Below are positions 52,737-64,000 of a DNA stretch of 64,000 nt, one piece after another. A model generated the notes under the pieces. The model was not told where the DNA came from. It saw only the letters and a program-made list of their open reading frames with translations, and searched no databases. The translations under genes were made by a program, and so were the position numbers. Within the stretch, counting starts at the first letter, position 1; each line of letters starts with the position of its first letter. Source of the DNA: Gaeumannomyces sp. JS-464 (lineage: Eukaryota; Ascomycota; Sordariomycetes; Magnaporthales; Magnaporthaceae); the NCBI GenBank assembly GCA_002197995.1, contig NGZR01000007.1, positions 1,756,399-1,820,398 on the forward strand, read 5' to 3'.

Positions 52737-55304
52737 TTAGCTCAATGAGGCCAGGTGACTGATCAGCTCCTCGGAGTAATCATCCTCAAGGCTCCCGTGC
52801 TCATGCGCAGTAGGGCCTAGATGGACGCCGATATCCCTAGAGCTGCTGCTATTCAGGGTCATGAGGCCGGCAAGTTCGTCCCAGTCTGAGAACGACGCAA
52901 ACCCGCCGACTTACGGAGTACTGCTGGTTGTCCGATCCTAAGCTTCCCGTATTTGTACTCGAGTTTCGGCCGCTGTCGGACGTTTCGGCCTGACTGGATG
53001 CGCTCTGCTGGCCGCCTTGAAAGATTCCGACAAAGCTTGCACCGCTGGAGGGCTGCAGTGGAAATTCCGACGACGAGATGGTCCTCCGCCGCTTTGTTAC
53101 TGTGCTTGTTGTGGTGGTCGCCGACACCGCGTCCGTGAGGATGGACGAAATTTCCTCGAGCCGTTTAGTGTAGAACATGTCCTGCCTGGAGCCGACGATG
53201 GCCTTGAGGAGGTTGGCGAAACTCCGCAGCGAGTCTCTGTCCGCCTCGTCGCAGTTGCCGTCTAGGATGTTTGTGCAGACTTCGATCAAGTAAAGGGCGG
53301 CCAGGACGCGATCAGACTGGAGCGAAAATTAGACAACAAAACCGCCATGGGGCCCCTCTTGGCCTGGAGTGATGATTACATACAGTGGCACGGAGGCGTG
53401 CTGCGCAGCATCTGGCGTCGATGCCCACAAGGATGGCAGGAGCCTCATGCATGTCGCGGCGATATCGTGACGCTGCGGGAACATCGCGCCCGGGTGCTCC
53501 CTGTAGGGCCAGATGAGCAGGAGCCTCGCACACAGGCTGTTGAACAGCAAGGCGGCGTGCGCGGGTGGCTTCCCGGCTGCCTCTTGGTCGCCTCCACGTC
53601 CACTCCAGACTTGGCCAGCCAGTTGTCCAGGCGCTGGCTGATGGGCCACAACCTGGCGCACTTGCTCCTCGGTCCGAGGCCTGGTGCCGTCAGCGTAAAT
53701 CTCCTGGAATATGGCCTCCTCGATGGTCGCCAGCTCCGCATTGACGGCCAGGGTCCCGCTGGGGGACTCGTCGGAAACGGTCAGGTCAAGCTGGACTCGG
53801 CACCTTGGAACCCTTGGAGGCACGCCCGCGGTCCAGCAGATCTGCTTGTCTAGTATATACAGACAATGCGCGATGTTTTTGTAATCTTGGAACTCGTCCT
53901 CGGTTAGTTGGCTTTTGAGCCGGTGCCACTGGAAGACGCCAATGGCTTCGGCGCAGCGGACGGCCTGCGCAAATATGAATTCAAGGAGGTGCAGAGGAAG
54001 ATGATCTACGGCGACGACACACTTTGACATCCATGGCCGTTAGTCTTTTTCTCTGTCTTTTTTTCTCGGCCTGTTGATGCGAGCAATTGCCAGGATGCTA
54101 CTTAATTTCTGAGAGGCGTACCGAAGAAAGTAGTGCCTGCAAGTTTATGAGGCAAGGGAAGAGCAAGCCAAGGTTCTCAATCGCGCGCTTGGAATTGGCG
54201 AGGAATCCCGCGACGAGGTGAGAATCCATGGAGGGCGCATTCCCACCCGATCCGGGCTGTGACCATTTCCGCTGGACAGAGCGCACTGAGCCGGCGGTCA
54301 AGTTGATGAGAATGAGGTTGTTGCAGCAGACGATAGAGGCCCATCCAACTTCTGGAGATGCAGAATGTCGCCTGAGAGGGCTGACGATTCTCAGGAATCC
54401 CTCCTTGCTCCAGATGGGGAAATGGGGGTTGATGTTAGAAAAGTACGGCTCTATCATGGCTTCCAAGATGGCCAGGGGTGGCTCGGTAGGTGGGGAACCC
54501 ACCTCAGCGAGGTGCTTGTGTTGGGCAGTGATGACAAAGGCATTGATCTTGTCGTGGATGGAAACGCCGCCACCCCTGGATGTATGGGTGTCCAGGTCAG
54601 CATGGCCGAAGGTGGATTCCCCAAATTCGAGTATCAGAGCTTCGAGGGATGTCGGGCCAAAGTACAGGGTTCTGGGAATATTGCCTTGGCACCTGAAGAG
54701 GCGTCCCCGGGGGCTCGTGAAAAATGGCCTCGAGGTGTTGTCGTTATCAGATGCAGACAGCTCCGAGGTCTGCAAGGTGAGGGCCTCCTCAGCATGCTGC
54801 TGTCCTGAGTGGGAGGCGGGAGGCGAATTAGGTGGCGACTCAAGAGGCCGTTTGAGAGACTTGTGAATGTTAAGCACGGCGGCTTGATGATTGGGCGTCA
54901 GTGAAAGGGGGGCTCAACACGGGCTAGCTGGCTGGCTGGCTGGCTTCTGCAGTAAACAGGACTCTCGCTCACCTCTACTTTTTGAAGTCGGCTACCCAGC
55001 CCCAAGATCGTATGACTACTGCACGGCGTGAGCACATAGAGCAAGGCTGAAAACCCGAGGGATACTCACAGAAGTGCAACTTGATTGCCCTTTTTGCCTT
55101 GTCCCGACCACTCACAGTCCTGGCCGGACCGGACACAATTCCCGCATGAAGGCTTTTCTCTGTCACATCTGATCTTCTTGATTCGACACTGGTTGCAGAC
55201 TAAAGCTTGGGTCGGTCAACTGAGTACTTGGTAGTGTCGAATCAAGACTAGGCAATTGGTATTCATTCACCTTGGAACGAATTCCCTGTTGGTTCCTTTG
55301 CCAT
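52737..55304 (-). pseudogene. Zn2Cys6 transcription factor with several frame breaks
   Basis: Start at 55304 (MAKEPTGNSFQ). Intron 55200-55270 joins to VCNQCRIKKIRCDREKPSCG then NCVRSGQDCEW, a complete six-Cys cluster. A second intron begins at 55069; its acceptor upstream of about 54,880 is unclear because no choice keeps the phase. The linker and fungal TF domain follow (VLNIHKSLKRPLE, EAMIEPYFSNINPHFPIW, then FAQAVRCAEAIGVFQWHRLK and YILDKQICWTAGVPPR), with a further intron near 54,030-54,115. Frame switches near 53,650 and 53,560 bracket WPISQRLDNWLAKSG, and another near 52,910 precedes DWDELAGLMTLNSSSS. The reading then runs to a TAA at 52737-52739. The domains are well preserved, so the breaks are recent or are sequence errors. 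Confidence 0.65.
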
Positions 55305-57367
55305 CTTGGAGCCACGGCTCGAGTCAGGCGTGGGTCAAGAAATGCCTGTCCGAGGAGCTACAGGGCGGAGGCTTGTGTCGGACGAACGTAGCCGGTGACA
55401 AAATGTCAGAAAGGGATGCTACACTATTGCATTGATGCCCATGTAGGTAATAATTCTGGAGGATATTGGCCCATTTATCCCACCCTGGTGTGCTCAAACT
55501 TACATGCAACGGCCCTCGGAGGGCAACACACACGCCCTAGACGTGGGAATCAGGCTAAATAAGATGAGACCGCTGGATGAACTTATGCTAACCGGCTCTG
55601 TGTGGACGCGGTTTACCATCAAGTTATAAAGTTTTGGGAATCTGGGTGCTGATGTATGCCGTGCATCCAGGTACAGTCAGGGGATAAAAGTCGTTGCCAA
55701 AAACACGCCCTTTTCCGGTCAGTTTTGGCCTTGATTCCTATCGTCCGATGTGCTTACGAGCCTACCGACGTGCACAAGCAACCAAAGTACCTAGTGGTAC
55801 CTACATCGTTGGTTCGGCCCAACTCGAACTTCCCCTCAATGATCTCAAGGCGGAAAAGTGGGTTGATCCAGCAATAAAGCATTGCCATTGGGTACCTTGG
55901 GTAAGTTAACCAACGATAAGATTTCTGACATGTCCATCTCACCTGCAGCTGCATCTATTGTGGTGGTTGCGAGAATCCCCCGTTCGCTAGACAGGATGAA
56001 TGCGGCCCGTGCCAGAACCGCACAGTCGTGGGTTTTCTGAGGAGCGTGCTGACTGCAGAGGCTCATGTAGAGGCCAGAGGGTGTGTGTGGTGAGACGGCA
56101 CAGCTCCCAACCCCCGGTGCTGTGCTTCCCTTATCTGCTGCATCTCTTATCCATCGCGGGGGAGCAGGGTGTGGCGAGCGCGGCAGAAAAGCGGCGGCGG
56201 AGGCATGTAGCCAAAAAAAGAAGTGATTAATAATGTCGCGTCTTTTCCCCCGATGGAGCGCGGCGACAAACGTGGACCGCACAATGCCGACTTTGGAACA
56301 CCAACACCGATAGTAAGCTGCCCACGGCTGGACTACAGCGATGTAGCTAAATCACGAGACGGGTGCGTAGCCTTTTGGGCGCCGACTCCTCTAGCTAAAG
56401 ATAATGTGAGCAAAGGGCCCGCCAATCCCTGAACGCCACTGCCTTCTATGATCCGGTTCGAGATTCTGGCGGTGGTTGCGAACGGTGGTATAAAAAAATG
56501 AAACGAAGGCACAGAAGTAGCCATCGATCAGCCGGTTGCTTTGGTAATTCTCTCTCTGCGTACCTATGCATTGCGTTGAGATAGCAGAATGGTGCATACA
56601 TGCCGAACTAGCCGAGTGGTAACACCATGTACTTGGGGTCGTGCGTGCTTTTGGCCGAAATACTGCCAGTGGGATAGTGGAGGGGATCGCATGGAGGATT
56701 CCCGGTTAGCCTGGAACCTTGTAGGCTGGAAAGAAAGCCGCATGTAATACGCATTCAGGATACACGGTCCTGTGTTAGCGCACTGCGGCAGACTCTTGTG
56801 GGTCCGCTGGGCGGGTTTCCGTCTCCCCGAAAGTCTGGTGGCTGACCCACATGGAACCCGTCCGCAATTTGATGGAGCTCGAATCGAGGCCAGCTACGCC
56901 AACTTCCGCTGCCAGAGCCATGCCAGAAATCCTTCGTGCCTCGCCTCCCTCCCGCCGCCGCCGCCCGCCAAACCAGCCGGGCCTCTACCCCGATGGGACT
57001 GGGGCGATCTCACCCGACCGTGGCGACCGGGCGAGGACGCTTGGGTATCTCGGGGGAATCAGGCCGGGTCCGACAAACAGCTTCGGCGCATCAACCGAAT
57101 CGGCCGAGTGATCCGACGCGGGGATGGACGGCGAAGACCCTAGCAGCAACGGAATGGGGCCTGGAGCGTACTAATCATGGCAGTGATATTCTCGTTGGCA
57201 TGCTTGCCGTCCTGTATCTTGAGGGCTAAGAGCACGACTGCTGTCGGCGCGTCAAATGTAGGTGATTACCTCGGTGGCTGGCCATCTTCCTGACTCCCTG
57301 GGTCTCGTTTGACTCTCCGAGCGTCACCGGTTCTTCCAACCCACTCCTACCAGCGGTACCTTTGACC
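55305..57367. other. gene-free stretch, about 2 kb
   Basis: No domain-bearing frame on either strand. A tRNA box-A-like sequence occurs near 56,608 without a box B. The last few hundred bases form the promoter and leader of the polyketide synthase gene. Confidence 0.5.
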
Positions 57368-60300
57368 ATGGTTGCCAGCATCGATCCCCCGTCCACAAAC
57401 AGCCATGCCACCAACGGCGGCGTCAATGGCCACGCCAATGGTCACGGCACAAAGGGGCATGCCGCCAACGGCGTGCGCCCGGACGGCACACCGACAAATG
57501 GAGGCCACATGAACGGTCTGAATGGGCACTCGACCTCGGGACCCCGTCACAATCCTCAGATCCCCATTGCCATCTGTGGCATGGCGTGCCGCCTCCCTGG
57601 AGGCTTGGCGAACCCGGACGAGCTGTGGGAATTCCTCCTCGCCAAGAAGGATGGCCGGTGCCGAGTCCCGAAGTCGCGCTACAACATCGACACCTACTAC
57701 TCGGACACAAAGAAGCCCGGCACCGTCTCGACCCAGTATGGCTACTTCCTCGACGAGAGCGTCGAGCTCGGGCACTGGACATGTCCTTCTTCTCCATGAC
57801 CCGGACCGAGGTCGAGCGAGCCGACCCCTAACAGCGCATCATGTTGGAGGTGGCCCAGGAGGCCTTCGAGGATGCCGGCGTCACCGACTGGCGAGGCAAG
57901 ACGATCGGCACTTACGTTGGCAGCTTCGGAGAGGACTGGTTGGAGATGATGGGTAAGGAGACTCAGCCATATGGGATCCATCGCATCTCCGGTGCGGGGG
58001 ATTTTGTAGTCGCCAATCATCTTTCATACGAGTTCGATCTGCAGGGACCGAGGTGCGTTCGTTTCTTTACCCGCTGCTCAAACAGAGCCTGCGCTTACAT
58101 CTTGAAACAGTATGACCATTCGCACAGCCTGCTCTGCCTTGGTGGCTCTGAATGAGGCCTGCGCCGGGATCAGCAGGGGAGATTGCGAGTCGGCCATCGT
58201 GGGCGGAGTCAACCTGATTCTTGCCCCGGCAAATGTCCCAGGCAATACAAGAGCAAGGAGGTGTTGTCCACCGACGGATCATGCAAGACCTTCTCTGCTG
58301 ACGCCAACGGGTACGCTCGTGGAGAGGCCGTCACAGCCATCTTCATCAAGCCTTTGGCCGATGCCATTCGCGACGGCAACCCCGTTCAGGCTGTCGTGCG
58401 AGCCACATCTCATAACGTGGATGGGAAACCCCGACGCTCTCGCAGCCAAGCACAGACGCGCAGGAGGCTTTGATGAGGAGGGCATATGCTCTCGCGGGCA
58501 TCGAAGACTTCTCCGAGACTGCCATGGTCGAGTGCCACGGCACCGGCACGGCGACGGGCGACCCCATCGAGACGAAGGCTGTTGCTCGCGTCTTCGGAGA
58601 GAAAGGTGTCTACATCGGCTCAGTCAAGCCCAATCTCGGACACACCGGAGCTGCGTCCGGCTTGGTGTCACTGCTGAAGATGGTCAAGGCGCTTCAACAC
58701 CGCATCATTCCTCCTAACATCAAGTTCACCACTCCCAATCCTAATATCCCATTTGAGGAAGCGAAGCTGTCGGTCCCGACCGAGGCGATGCCGTGGCCAG
58801 AAGGTCGCCTCGATCGCGTGAGCGTCAACTCTTTTGGCATCGGTGGCGCGAACGCCCATGTCATTCTGGAGTCCGCGGCTTACCACAACGTCCCGGTTGC
58901 AGCCCACGACGCTTCCGAGGCCCCCAAGCTCCTCTTATTCTCAGCAAACTCGCCCAAGTCCTTCACCAGGCTGGTCGATGGCTACAAGCCATGGATCGAG
59001 CAGAACACGGACAAGATCGCTGATCTGGCATACACTCTAGCCAGAAAGAGGAGACAACTGTCACACCGCGCCTTCGGCATCGTCAAGAACAGCGTTCTTG
59101 AAACCGTCTCTCCGCGGGTGCAGGTGGATCCTTCCAAGCCCAGGGACGTCGTCATGGTCTTCACTGGCCAAGGCGCTCAGTGGCCCCGTATGGGATGGGA
59201 GCTTATGCAGTCCAACGACGCTTTCAAGTCCAGCATCCAATCTCTCGACCACTATCTTCAGTCCATCGACGGAGAGAAGCCTCACTACTCGATAGAGGAG
59301 GAACTTAAGAAGGCTGGGAAGAAGAGCCGTATTTCTTCGGCCGAGTTCTCCCAGCCACTCTGTACCGCGGTCCAAATCGCACTCGTCGACACCCTGAAGG
59401 CTGCAGGCATCGCCCCGCAGGCCGTAGTGGGACATTCCTCTGGCGAGATCGCGGCGGCCTATGCCGCCGGAGCCCTCACGGCTGGGGAAGCAATCACGGC
59501 AGCCCACCACCGTGGGGCCGTGACGGTCAAGCAAGAGAAACCTGGAGCAATGGCAGCCATCGGGCTGGGCTGGGGAGAGACCGAAAAGTATCTCGTCCCC
59601 GGCGTGACTATTGCTTGCGACAACTCCCCCAAGAGTGTGACCATCTCGGGCGACACCGATGCTGTCCAGTCTGTCGTCGCTGCAGTTAAGGAGGATCAGC
59701 CGCAGACTTTGGCCAGACTGCTGCAGGTTGACAAGGCCTACCACTCACATCACATGTAAGGAAATTGGTCACCATTACCAGGCGCTCATCGGCGAGCAAG
59801 TGGTTGGACGAGCACCATCGGTCCTGTTCTTCTCCAGTGTTACCGGTAAGCTCGTGGACCCGGAGCACACGTTCGGGCCGGCGTACTGGCAAAAGAACCT
59901 AGAGTCGCCAGTCCGGTTCCGCGAGGCTGTCTCGGCCATCTTGAGGCACGAGATAGGGAAGAACGCGGTCTTCCTCGAGGTCGGGCCTCACGGAGCGCTC
60001 GCGGGACCGCTGAGGCAGATCTTTGCTCAAACCAACTCCCCAATTTCTTACGTCTCGACGATGGCACGTAATCAAGACTGTGCCGTGTCCCTTCTTGCTG
60101 CTATTGGGGGCGTTCATTGCCACGGCGCATCTGTTGACCTCGAGCTCTCTACCCAACCGGGTCCAGCCTTCTGGGCCTCCCCACGTACCCCTTCAACAAC
60201 GAGGGCACGTACTGGTACGAGTCTCGCCTGAGCAAAGATTGGCGCAACCGCAGGTTTCCGCACCACGATCTTCTGGGCCTCAGGGTGGTCGAGTGCAGCG

Positions 60301-63300
60301 ACACCGAGCCGGTCTGGCGCAATCTTATCCACATCACAAACGCGCCGTGGCTTCGTGACCACAAGGTCGGCGAGAACATTATCTTCCCATTCTGTGGCTA
60401 CATTTCACTCGCGGGCGAGGCCATCAGACAACTATCCAACGCCGAGGAGGGATTTGCCGTCCGAAACATACTTGTGAGCACGGCTCTCGTGCTCAGCGAA
60501 GGAAAGCCGACCGAGATCGTGGCCACCTTCTCCCCGCACCGCCTGACAAACTCCTTGGATAGTCAGTGGTGGAATTTCGCCGTGTCATCTTACAACGGGC
60601 GCAGCTGGACAAAGCACTGCACAGGGCAGGTTTCTGCCCTGCAGACCCCGCCCGAGGAGACTCAGGACCCGGAAGACCTCCCCAGAAAGCTGAATGTGAG
60701 GAAGTGGTTTGAGAAGATGGCCAAGGGTGGCCTTAACTTGGGACCTTCTTTCCAGACGCTCACCACGATGGCAACTTAAACCTGGGAGCAGCGAGCCATG
60801 GGACATGTCAGCAACGGAAGACAGGGAGATGAGTCCAACTACCTCATCCATCCCACCGTCCTTGACTCGGTACTGCAGATCCTGGGCGCCGCCGCTGTGA
60901 ACGGCTACGCCCGCAACACTAAGACCTGGCTCCCGACCGGCATCGATCAGATCAGGGTGTACAGGTGCGCCTCGGACATAATCACCAACGTCTCCGCCAA
61001 GCTATCGAGCAACTCCTCTGTCGTTGGCCATGGCTCGTGCGTCTCGAATGGCAAAAAGGCCGTCGACGCGACTGGCATCCGCATGTCTCCTGCGGATGGC
61101 GCCGGCTCCATCGAGATCACGGACGGGCACGCCGCATCGAGGTGCGAGTGGAAGCCTGACACTGACATTGACTTCTTGGACGTCCAAGAGCTCTTTCACC
61201 CCCCCCCCCCCCCCCCAGAGGCGGGCTCACCACTCGGGCGCACTTGGCGCCTTGGGCGAGTTTTGCCTGCGCCTGTCTCAGTCGCAGCTCGCCGAGTCGC
61301 CGTGCAGTACGAACCTGGCACACCTTCAAAAGCATGTGGAGTGGATCGAGTCTCGGCCAACAGTCGGCTCTCCCACTCTGCCTCTCTTCTCCACAGGATT
61401 CGACAGACAGGGGCTTGTCGCCGGGATCAACGGCTTGCTGAACCAACTCGCAGACACGCCTGCGGGTCCAGTGGCTACTGCCATGTACCACGTCTGCATG
61501 AACCTAGACTCGTTGCTGTCTGGCAGCCGCCTGGAAGATGTTCTACCAGAGGGAGCCTTTGAGCCTGTCTACCAGTACCTCGGACATCTGGAGAGGAGAG
61601 AGTTTATCCAGCAATTGACGCACTCCAAGCCCAACCTTCACATACTCGAGATTGGCGCCAGCAATGGCGTCTCGTTCCACCGTGAGATCCTGCAGCACCT
61701 CACTCGCGAGGGCGGCGATATTCTCTGCGCCAAGTACACGTTGACCACACCGGGCTACCTCGCGGCCGAGACCCAAGAGAAGCTGTTCCCCAACATGGAC
61801 TATGCGACCCTGAACATCAACGAAGACTCCTTCGACCAGGGTTTTGCAGACACTAGCTACGACCTCGTCATCGCTATCAATACTCTCCGCGAGACCAAGA
61901 ATGCCCAACAGAGTCTCGCCAATATGAGGAAGCTACTCCGACCGAATGGCAGGTTGTTCTTGCAGGAGCTTTGCCCGTCGTCGAGATGGGTGGATTATCT
62001 GCTGGGCGTCCTCCCGAACTGGTGGTCGAGCCCCTCGGACGGCCCAGCTCAACCACCGTACTTCAGAACGGACGAGCTGCAGTCGAGGCTTGCTGTTGCC
62101 GGCTTTGGCGCACCCGAGGCCGTGGTTCTCGACGCCGAAGCCCCTTATCAGGTCACGGCAACCATTGTCACCAGGCCCGTAGCCGAGGCGCCTGTCAAAA
62201 GGGTCACCGTCCTCGTGGAGTAGGAAGGGCCCCAGGTTCAGCGTATCCTGGGTCAGCTCGAGAAGGCCGGCTATGAGATCTTCAAGTGCGGGCTCGCCGA
62301 TGAGCCCCCGGCCAGACAGGACGTACTTTCCTGCTGGACATTGACAAGCCTTTCTTCCACGACATTGATGAGGCAAGCTTCAAAGCATTCAAGCCTTATC
62401 TCCTTGGGCTCCAGGAGAAGAGCGCTGGCATGCTCTGGGCGACGCGTCTCGTCGACATTGGATGCAAGGATCCCAGGTACGCACAGGTTCTCGGCTTCGC
62501 CAGGACCGTTCGCACAGAGCAGCTGGCCGAGTTGGCGACTGCCAGGTCGATGATTTCGACAGCCCCGAGTCCGTCAATCGCATCCTTCAGGTTCTAGCCA
62601 AGTTCCAGACACGCTTGTATGATGACGAGGAACTCAACCCGGATTTCGAGTGGGCCATTTTCAACAACCGCGTCCAGGTCGCCCGCTTCCACCCCTTTGT
62701 CCTGAGCGACGAGCTCCTGATCTCGCACAAGGCGAACGACATGTCCACCCTGAATGTTGCCACGCCTGGACGCATCAACAGTCTGCACTATGCTAAGCAA
62801 CAGCGCAAGAAGCTCGACGCCGATGAGGTCGAGGTCGAGGTCCATGCGGCAGGACTGAACTTTAGAGTGAGTTGACTCCCCCATTCAACAAACCTACTGG
62901 CCATGCTGTCGACTAACGCATTGGTTATAGGACGTGCTCGTTGCTCTGGGGATTGTCGAGCTTCCCGTGCGCCTATTCGGCATCGAAGCCGCAGGCATCA
63001 TTACCCGCGTCGGATCGGACGTCAGCCCAGACGATCTCCAAGTGGGAGATCGCGTCGTCTGCTTTTGCAGGAAGGACGCCTTCTCAACCTACACAACCAC
63101 CTTGGCGGCCGTCTGTGTGCGGATTCCTGACAGCCTCTCATTTGAACAGGCTGGAACGATGCTGATTCCCTACTTCACTGCCATCCATTCCATGATCAAC
63201 GTTGGACGTGTTACGAAGGGCCAGGTCAGTAATTAGCCTGCACTCGCCCGCCCCAACACGCCAACACGCTTGAGGTGGCGTTAGCTAACCGTGCCATTCT

Positions 63301-64000
63301 ACAGACCGTTCTCATCCATAGCGCCTGCGGCGGTGTTGGCCTTGCCGCTATCCAAGTTGCCCGGATGTTGGAGGCCGAGCTGTACGTCACGGTCGGCAGC
63401 GAAGAAAAAGTCAAATACCTGATGGACAACTACAACATACCGAGGAACCAGATCTTCAACTCTCGGGACGGATCCTTCGTGGACGGTGTCATGCGCGAAA
63501 CCGGAGGCCGCGGCGTTGATTTCATTCTCAACTCGCTCTCTGGAGAACTTCTGCACGCCACCTGGAGCTGCGTCGCCGAGTTTGGAACACTGCTCGAGAT
63601 CGGAAAGAGAGACTTGATCGGCGATGGAAAGCTCGACATGAAACCCTTCCTGGCGAATCGCAACTACTGCTGCGTCGACATCGACGGTCTTTGGAAGAGG
63701 ATTCACGTCGCCAGAGCCTTGATTTTCACCATCCTGGATTTTTACGACAAGGGCCACATCTCGCCGCTCCCCATGAGCATTTTCCCCGCGTCCCTGACCA
63801 AGGACGCATTCCGATTCATGGAGAAGGGTCAACATATCGGCCGTGTCGGCGTGGTCATGAAGCAGGCTGGAGACTCCGAGCCGCTTCAGACTGTCAAGAG
63901 GCAGTTGGATGTTTCCTTCAACGGCTCCGTCTCTTACCTCATGATCGGAGGGCTTGGCGGAATCGGTCGCGCCGTGTCCACGTGGATGGCCGACCACGGG
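57368..64000 (+). pseudogene. highly reducing type I polyketide synthase (KS-AT-DH-MT-ER-KR...), interrupted, cut by the window end
   Basis: Start at 57368 with an Asn/Gly/His-rich N-terminus. KS: IAICGMACRLPGG, RTACSALVAL, ECHGTGTATGDP, GHTGAASGL (about 57,560-58,880). AT: FTGQGAQWPRMGWEL, GHSSGEIAAAYAAG, AYHSHHM (59,150-60,190). DH: APWLRDHKVGENIIFPFCGY to about 61,170. MT: LHILEIGASNGVSF (61,640). ER: LNFRDVLVALG, then HSACGGVGLAAIQVA (62,600-63,870). KR begins YLMIGGLGGIGRAV at 63,935 and is truncated. Introns at 58053-58110, 62867-62930 and 63225-63304 splice in phase. Breaks are shifts near 57,773, 58,228, 58,255, 58,430, 59,758, 60,150-60,200, 61,205 (a C run), 62,320 and 62,535, plus in-frame stops TAA 57829, TAA 60777 and TAG 62221. 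The KS and DH sites each also look one residue short. It appears non-functional as written. The product is unknown. Confidence 0.85.

Noticed and set aside
56604..56670. Possible tRNA: TAGCCGAGTGG matches a box A consensus
   Set aside because: No box B (GGTTCGANTCC) follows at a suitable distance and no cloverleaf can be drawn.
57368..64000. RIP as the cause of PKS damage
   Set aside because: Only a few stops fit C-to-T at CpA; the coding GC bias is otherwise kept and most lesions are indels, which RIP does not cause.
1..64000. CRISPR arrays, operons or riboswitches
   Set aside because: No regularly spaced short repeats; the genes are spliced eukaryotic genes with individual promoters.

Overview
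The window looks like nuclear DNA of a filamentous ascomycete (Pezizomycotina, probably Sordariomycetes). The evidence is GC-rich coding sequence, short introns (about 48-170 nt) with CTAAC/CTGAC-type branch sites, Zn2Cys6 regulators, a HET-domain gene, a membrane terpene cyclase, a highly reducing polyketide synthase and Kex2-type secreted proteins. I see no rRNA, tRNA, CRISPR or prokaryotic operon signal. The gene content is accessory rather than housekeeping.

Layout. 0-8.5 kb: a diverged tandem repeat, a 475-aa secreted protein, a frameshifted FAD monooxygenase and a cysteine-free small secreted protein. 8.5-14 kb: an EF-hand NADPH oxidase (NoxC/Nox3 type) carrying one in-frame TAG, then a heavily frameshifted HET gene. 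15-18.4 kb: a divergent pair made of a salicylate-hydroxylase-type monooxygenase and a Pyr4-type membrane terpene cyclase. 20.7-29.2 kb: a Zn2Cys6 regulator, a large secreted subtilisin and a secreted LEA-like helical repeat protein. 30.5-43 kb: the most unusual block. It holds a four-domain fusion (methyltransferase-like, FAD-linked oxidase, animal-type phosphomevalonate-kinase-like, APRT-like phosphoribosyltransferase), an amidase, a Dal5-type transporter, an O-methyltransferase, a Nudix protein and a bacterial-type IspE kinase. 43-51.3 kb: an orphan membrane-anchored protein, a decayed MYND gene and another membrane-anchored orphan. 51.5-55.3 kb: a possible MITE-like element abutting a damaged Zn2Cys6 regulator. 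57.4-64 kb: a highly reducing PKS (KS-AT-DH-MT-ER-KR) that runs off the window and is interrupted many times.

A recurring feature is single-base frameshifts in about ten genes, set beside long genes with no lesion at all. Dense lesions in the HET, MYND and PKS genes suggest real decay. Isolated lesions, several in homopolymers, could be assembly errors. The best candidates for something undescribed are the four-domain fusion at 30.5-33.9 kb and the IspE-type kinase at 42.1-43.1 kb, which belongs to a pathway fungi do not use. The two lie 8 kb apart within a set of nucleotide- and phosphate-handling genes. Whether they work together is inference.
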